From Actinomycetota bacterium (GTDB lineage Bacteria > Actinomycetota > Thermoleophilia > Solirubrobacterales > JACPNS01): DNA of 64,000 bases. The stretch spans positions 319,081-383,080 of the forward strand of contig JACQZY010000013.1 in the NCBI GenBank assembly GCA_016213645.1, given 5' to 3'. This document shows positions 62,454-64,000 of the stretch, in pieces. The first letter of the stretch is position 1, and the number at the start of each line of letters is the position of its first letter. The notes beneath the pieces are model-generated. The model searched no databases, was not told where the DNA came from, and saw only the letters and a program-made list of their open reading frames with translations. Position numbers and translations under genes: made by a program.

Positions 62454-62610
62454 GGCTCACCGTACCCCGCATGCGCGGCGCAGTGAACGGTCGCGTGAAG
62501 AGTTTGTGCGACCTATTCCGGAAAACGCGGACAATTTTGCGCGGCTGAACGCGCGCGAGCGTCAGCGCCACCGTGCGGCGGTCGGTCCTGCGCGCCCTGG
62601 CCACCGCCGC

Positions 62611-63063
62611 CTACTCCGCGGCGACGATGATCGTCTTGATGTCGGCCGTGACGCCTTCGTTCACGTCCACGGTGATCGTGTACGTGCCGACCTGGCGGAT
62701 CGGCTCGGTGATGTGAACGTCTTTGCGGTCCAGGCGCACTCCTCGTGCGTCCTTGATCGCGGCGACGATCTCCTTCGGCGTGACCGAACCGAACAGACGG
62801 CCTTCGGGGCCGGCCGGCTCGGAGATCGTGAGAACCGTCTTGTTGAGCAGCGCGGCGATGTCGTCGGCGCGCTCGGCGCGGTCGATCAGAGCCTGTTCGG
62901 CCTCTTCCATCAGGCGGCGCGCCTGTTCGATCGTCTTTGCGTTCGCGGTCGCCGCGAGTTTGCGGGGCGCGAGGAAGTTGCGCAGGAAGCCCGGCGCGAC
63001 GTCAACGACATCGCCCTTTTCGCCGAGGTTCTCTACGTCCTGGAGCAGAATTGCCTGTGCCAT
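62611..63063 (-). CDS. rplI: 50S ribosomal protein L9
   Basis: Large-subunit protein of 150 residues from ATG 63063: MAQAILLQDVENLGEKGDVVDVAPGFLRNFLAPRKLA is the classic N-terminal domain, followed by the long connecting helix and the C-terminal domain (KTVLTISEPAGPEGRLFGSVTPKEIVAAI). A longer open frame upstream was rejected. It is 13 bp after rpsR and 157 bp before dnaB on the same strand, the widely conserved rpsR-rplI-dnaB order. Confidence 0.97.
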   Translation of the reverse strand: MAQAILLQDVENLGEKGDVVDVAPGFLRNFLAPRKLAATANAKTIEQARRLMEEAEQALIDRAERADDIAALLNKTVLTISEPAGPEGRLFGSVTPKEIVAAIKDARGVRLDRKDVHITEPIRQVGTYTITVDVNEGVTADIKTIIVAAE

Positions 63064-63076
63064 CTCAGATATCCGA

Positions 63077-63340
63077 TCAGCGCTCGGCGACGTAGGGCAG
63101 CAGGGCGATCTCGCGGGCACGCTTCACGGCCAGCGAGATCTGCGTGTTGTGGCGGCGGCAGGCGCCGGTGACCCGACGGCCACGCAGCTTGCCGCGCTCG
63201 CTGACGAACTTGCGCAGCGTCTCAACGTCCTTGTAGTCGACCGAGTCGACCTTGTTCTGGCACAGCGAACACGACTTGCGGCGGCCGCCACGGTCGCCGC
63301 GGCGGTCGCGCTTCGGGGGCTGTCGTTTTGCTTTGGCCAT
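63077..63340 (-). CDS. rpsR: 30S ribosomal protein S18
   Basis: Small-subunit protein of 87 residues. Basic N-terminal stretch, a zinc-type motif CSLC and a later Cys-Arg-Arg-His (C+ form), and the core VDYKDVETLRKFVSERGKLRGRRVTGACRRHNTQISLAVKRAREIALLPYV. ATG 63340 is preceded by AAGGA. A strong hairpin lies between ssb and this gene. Confidence 0.97.
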   Translation of the reverse strand: MAKAKRQPPKRDRRGDRGGRRKSCSLCQNKVDSVDYKDVETLRKFVSERGKLRGRRVTGACRRHNTQISLAVKRAREIALLPYVAER

Positions 63341-63358
63341 TTAATTCCTTGGTTCAGC

Positions 63359-63387
63359 GCCAGACGCCGTTTGTCGCGGCGTCTGGC
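63359..63387 (-). promoter_or_regulatory. Intercistronic hairpin upstream of rpsR
   Basis: GCCAGACGCCG and CGGCGTCTGGC form a perfect 11-bp stem with a 7-base loop, between the ssb stop and the rpsR Shine-Dalgarno on the minus strand. There is no U-tract after it, so it is not a standard terminator. It could protect RNA ends, reduce readthrough, or be a protein-binding control site. Confidence 0.6.
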
Positions 63388-63432
63388 GTCTTTGTGAAGT
63401 TGTTCGGACCGTCTCCCGGAGGGACGAACGGC

Positions 63433-63888
63433 CTAGAACGGAATGTCGTCTTCCGATGCGGCAGGCGCGGACCCGGCGTTCGCAGGCTGAAAATCAGACT
63501 GGTCGACGGGTACGCCTGCCGAAGGCGCGAATCCGTTACCGCCGTCCCCGCCACCTTCACGGCTGCCGAGGAACTGCACGGTGTCGGCGATTATATCGAC
63601 GGATTGCCGCTTGTTTCCGGACTGGTCGTCCCACTGGCGCCAGTCGAGGCGGCCGTCGATCGCGACCGGGCGACCCTTCGCGAGGTACTTGGCGGCGTTT
63701 TCGCCCTGGTTGCCCCATACCTTGACGGTGAAATAGTTGGGCTTGTCGACCCACTGGCCGGACTGCTGATCCTTGCGGCGACCGTTCACGGCGACGCGCA
63801 ACTCGCAGACGGCGGTGCCGCTCTGGAGGTGGCTGAGCGTCGGGTCGGCGGTGAGGTTGCCGGTGATGATTACGCGATTGATGTTCAT
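63433..63888 (-). CDS. ssb: Single-stranded DNA-binding protein
   Basis: Coats single-stranded DNA in replication, recombination and repair. 151 residues: OB-fold MNINRVIITGNLTADPTLSHLQSGTAVCELRVAVNGRRKD through KYLAKGRPVAIDGRLDWRQWDDQSGNKRQSVDIIAD, a Gly/Ala/Ser linker, and the acidic partner-binding tip EDDIPF. AAGGAG lies seven bases before ATG 63888. The 112 bp upstream hold a -10 (TATAAA) and an SOS box rather than rpsF, so ssb appears to head its own unit, followed by rpsR, rplI and perhaps dnaB. Confidence 0.97.
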   Translation of the reverse strand: MNINRVIITGNLTADPTLSHLQSGTAVCELRVAVNGRRKDQQSGQWVDKPNYFTVKVWGNQGENAAKYLAKGRPVAIDGRLDWRQWDDQSGNKRQSVDIIADTVQFLGSREGGGDGGNGFAPSAGVPVDQSDFQPANAGSAPAASEDDIPF

Positions 63889-63975
63889 GGTGATGCTCCT
63901 TCGTGCGATCTGCTGTGCGAGGCGCGGCGAGATATTTCGCCCGCCCCAGCTTCAGGCGTTTTCGTTATGGGCTCT

Positions 63976-63981
63976 TTTATA
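63976..63981 (-). promoter_or_regulatory. -10 element for ssb
   Basis: TATAAA on the minus strand, abutting the LexA-type box at 63981-63994. The -35 would fall at or beyond the window end. Confidence 0.5.
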
Positions 63982-63994
63982 GAACACTTGTTCG
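63981..63994 (-). promoter_or_regulatory. LexA-type SOS box upstream of ssb
   Basis: Minus strand CGAACAAGTGTTCT. It matches the Gram-positive/actinobacterial LexA operator CGAACNNNNGTTCG at all but the last base, including the palindromic GAAC/GTTC arms with a 4-bp centre. It overlaps the -10 edge, the expected place for repression. Confidence 0.75.
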
Positions 63995-64000
63995 CGGACG

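Overview
The window is GC-rich chromosomal DNA from a bacterium. The gene order around dnaA, the predominance of GTG/TTG starts, leaderless-type promoters, an actinobacterial-type Dcd/Dut protein and a cytochrome b split in the b6f manner point to an actinobacterium. Class Thermoleophilia (Solirubrobacterales-like) is my best guess; it is an inference, not proven here. Coding density is very high and there are no rRNA genes, prophages, insertion sequences or CRISPR arrays.

Layout. (1) 1-11361 is the replication/partition core: gyrB (cut by the window edge), a DUF721/DciA-like gene, recF, dnaN and dnaA on the minus strand, facing away from rpmH, rnpA, yidD, yidC, jag, rsmG, parA and parB on the plus strand. 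(2) 11362-11951 holds tRNA-Ile(GAT) followed by two copies of an undescribed hairpin-forming repeat. (3) 11954-20372 has a bifunctional nuclease and an array of three paralogous membrane histidine kinases with two single-domain response regulators. (4) 20344-31000 is mixed: D-Ala-D-Ala ligase, a PLP aminotransferase, a membrane protein, an alkaline-phosphatase-fold hydrolase, GtrA, a secreted calcium-binding-repeat protein divergent from an HD-GYP protein with a long Gly/Ser tail, a YmdB-type phosphodiesterase, and a Fic protein behind an AT-rich palindromic promoter. (5) 31026-33106 is an ABC exporter. (6) 33172-42209 is a heme/respiration cluster: hemB, a two-domain siroheme-decarboxylase-like gene, hemL, an unknown gene, Rieske protein, split cytochrome b with a fused cytochrome c, menaquinone methyltransferase, polyprenyl diphosphate synthase and an MFS transporter. 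(7) 42254-47966 has a subtilisin, dcd, tatA, tatC, tRNA-Lys(CTT) with two more copies of the same repeat, and a class IV aminotransferase. (8) 48011-52098 is a nucleotide-sugar operon resembling the UDP-diacetamido-mannuronate pathway. (9) 52172-57646 encodes two RDD membrane proteins with very long low-complexity regions. (10) 57685-64000 (minus strand) holds purA, a DnaC/DnaI-like helicase loader, dnaB interrupted by a 381-residue intein, rplI, rpsR, and ssb behind a LexA-type SOS box.

The most promising undescribed signal is the repeat that begins at the 3' end of both tRNA genes. Each locus has two tandem copies in the tRNA's orientation. The first copy at each locus is enclosed by a 19-24 bp inverted repeat whose sequence differs between loci while both arms stay complementary. 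All copies share a core with a small apical hairpin. Other notable points are the co-occurrence of a DciA-like protein with a DnaI-like loader next to an intein-bearing dnaB, the siroheme-decarboxylase-like fusion inside a heme/cytochrome operon, and imperfect parS-like direct repeats just upstream of rsmG-parAB.
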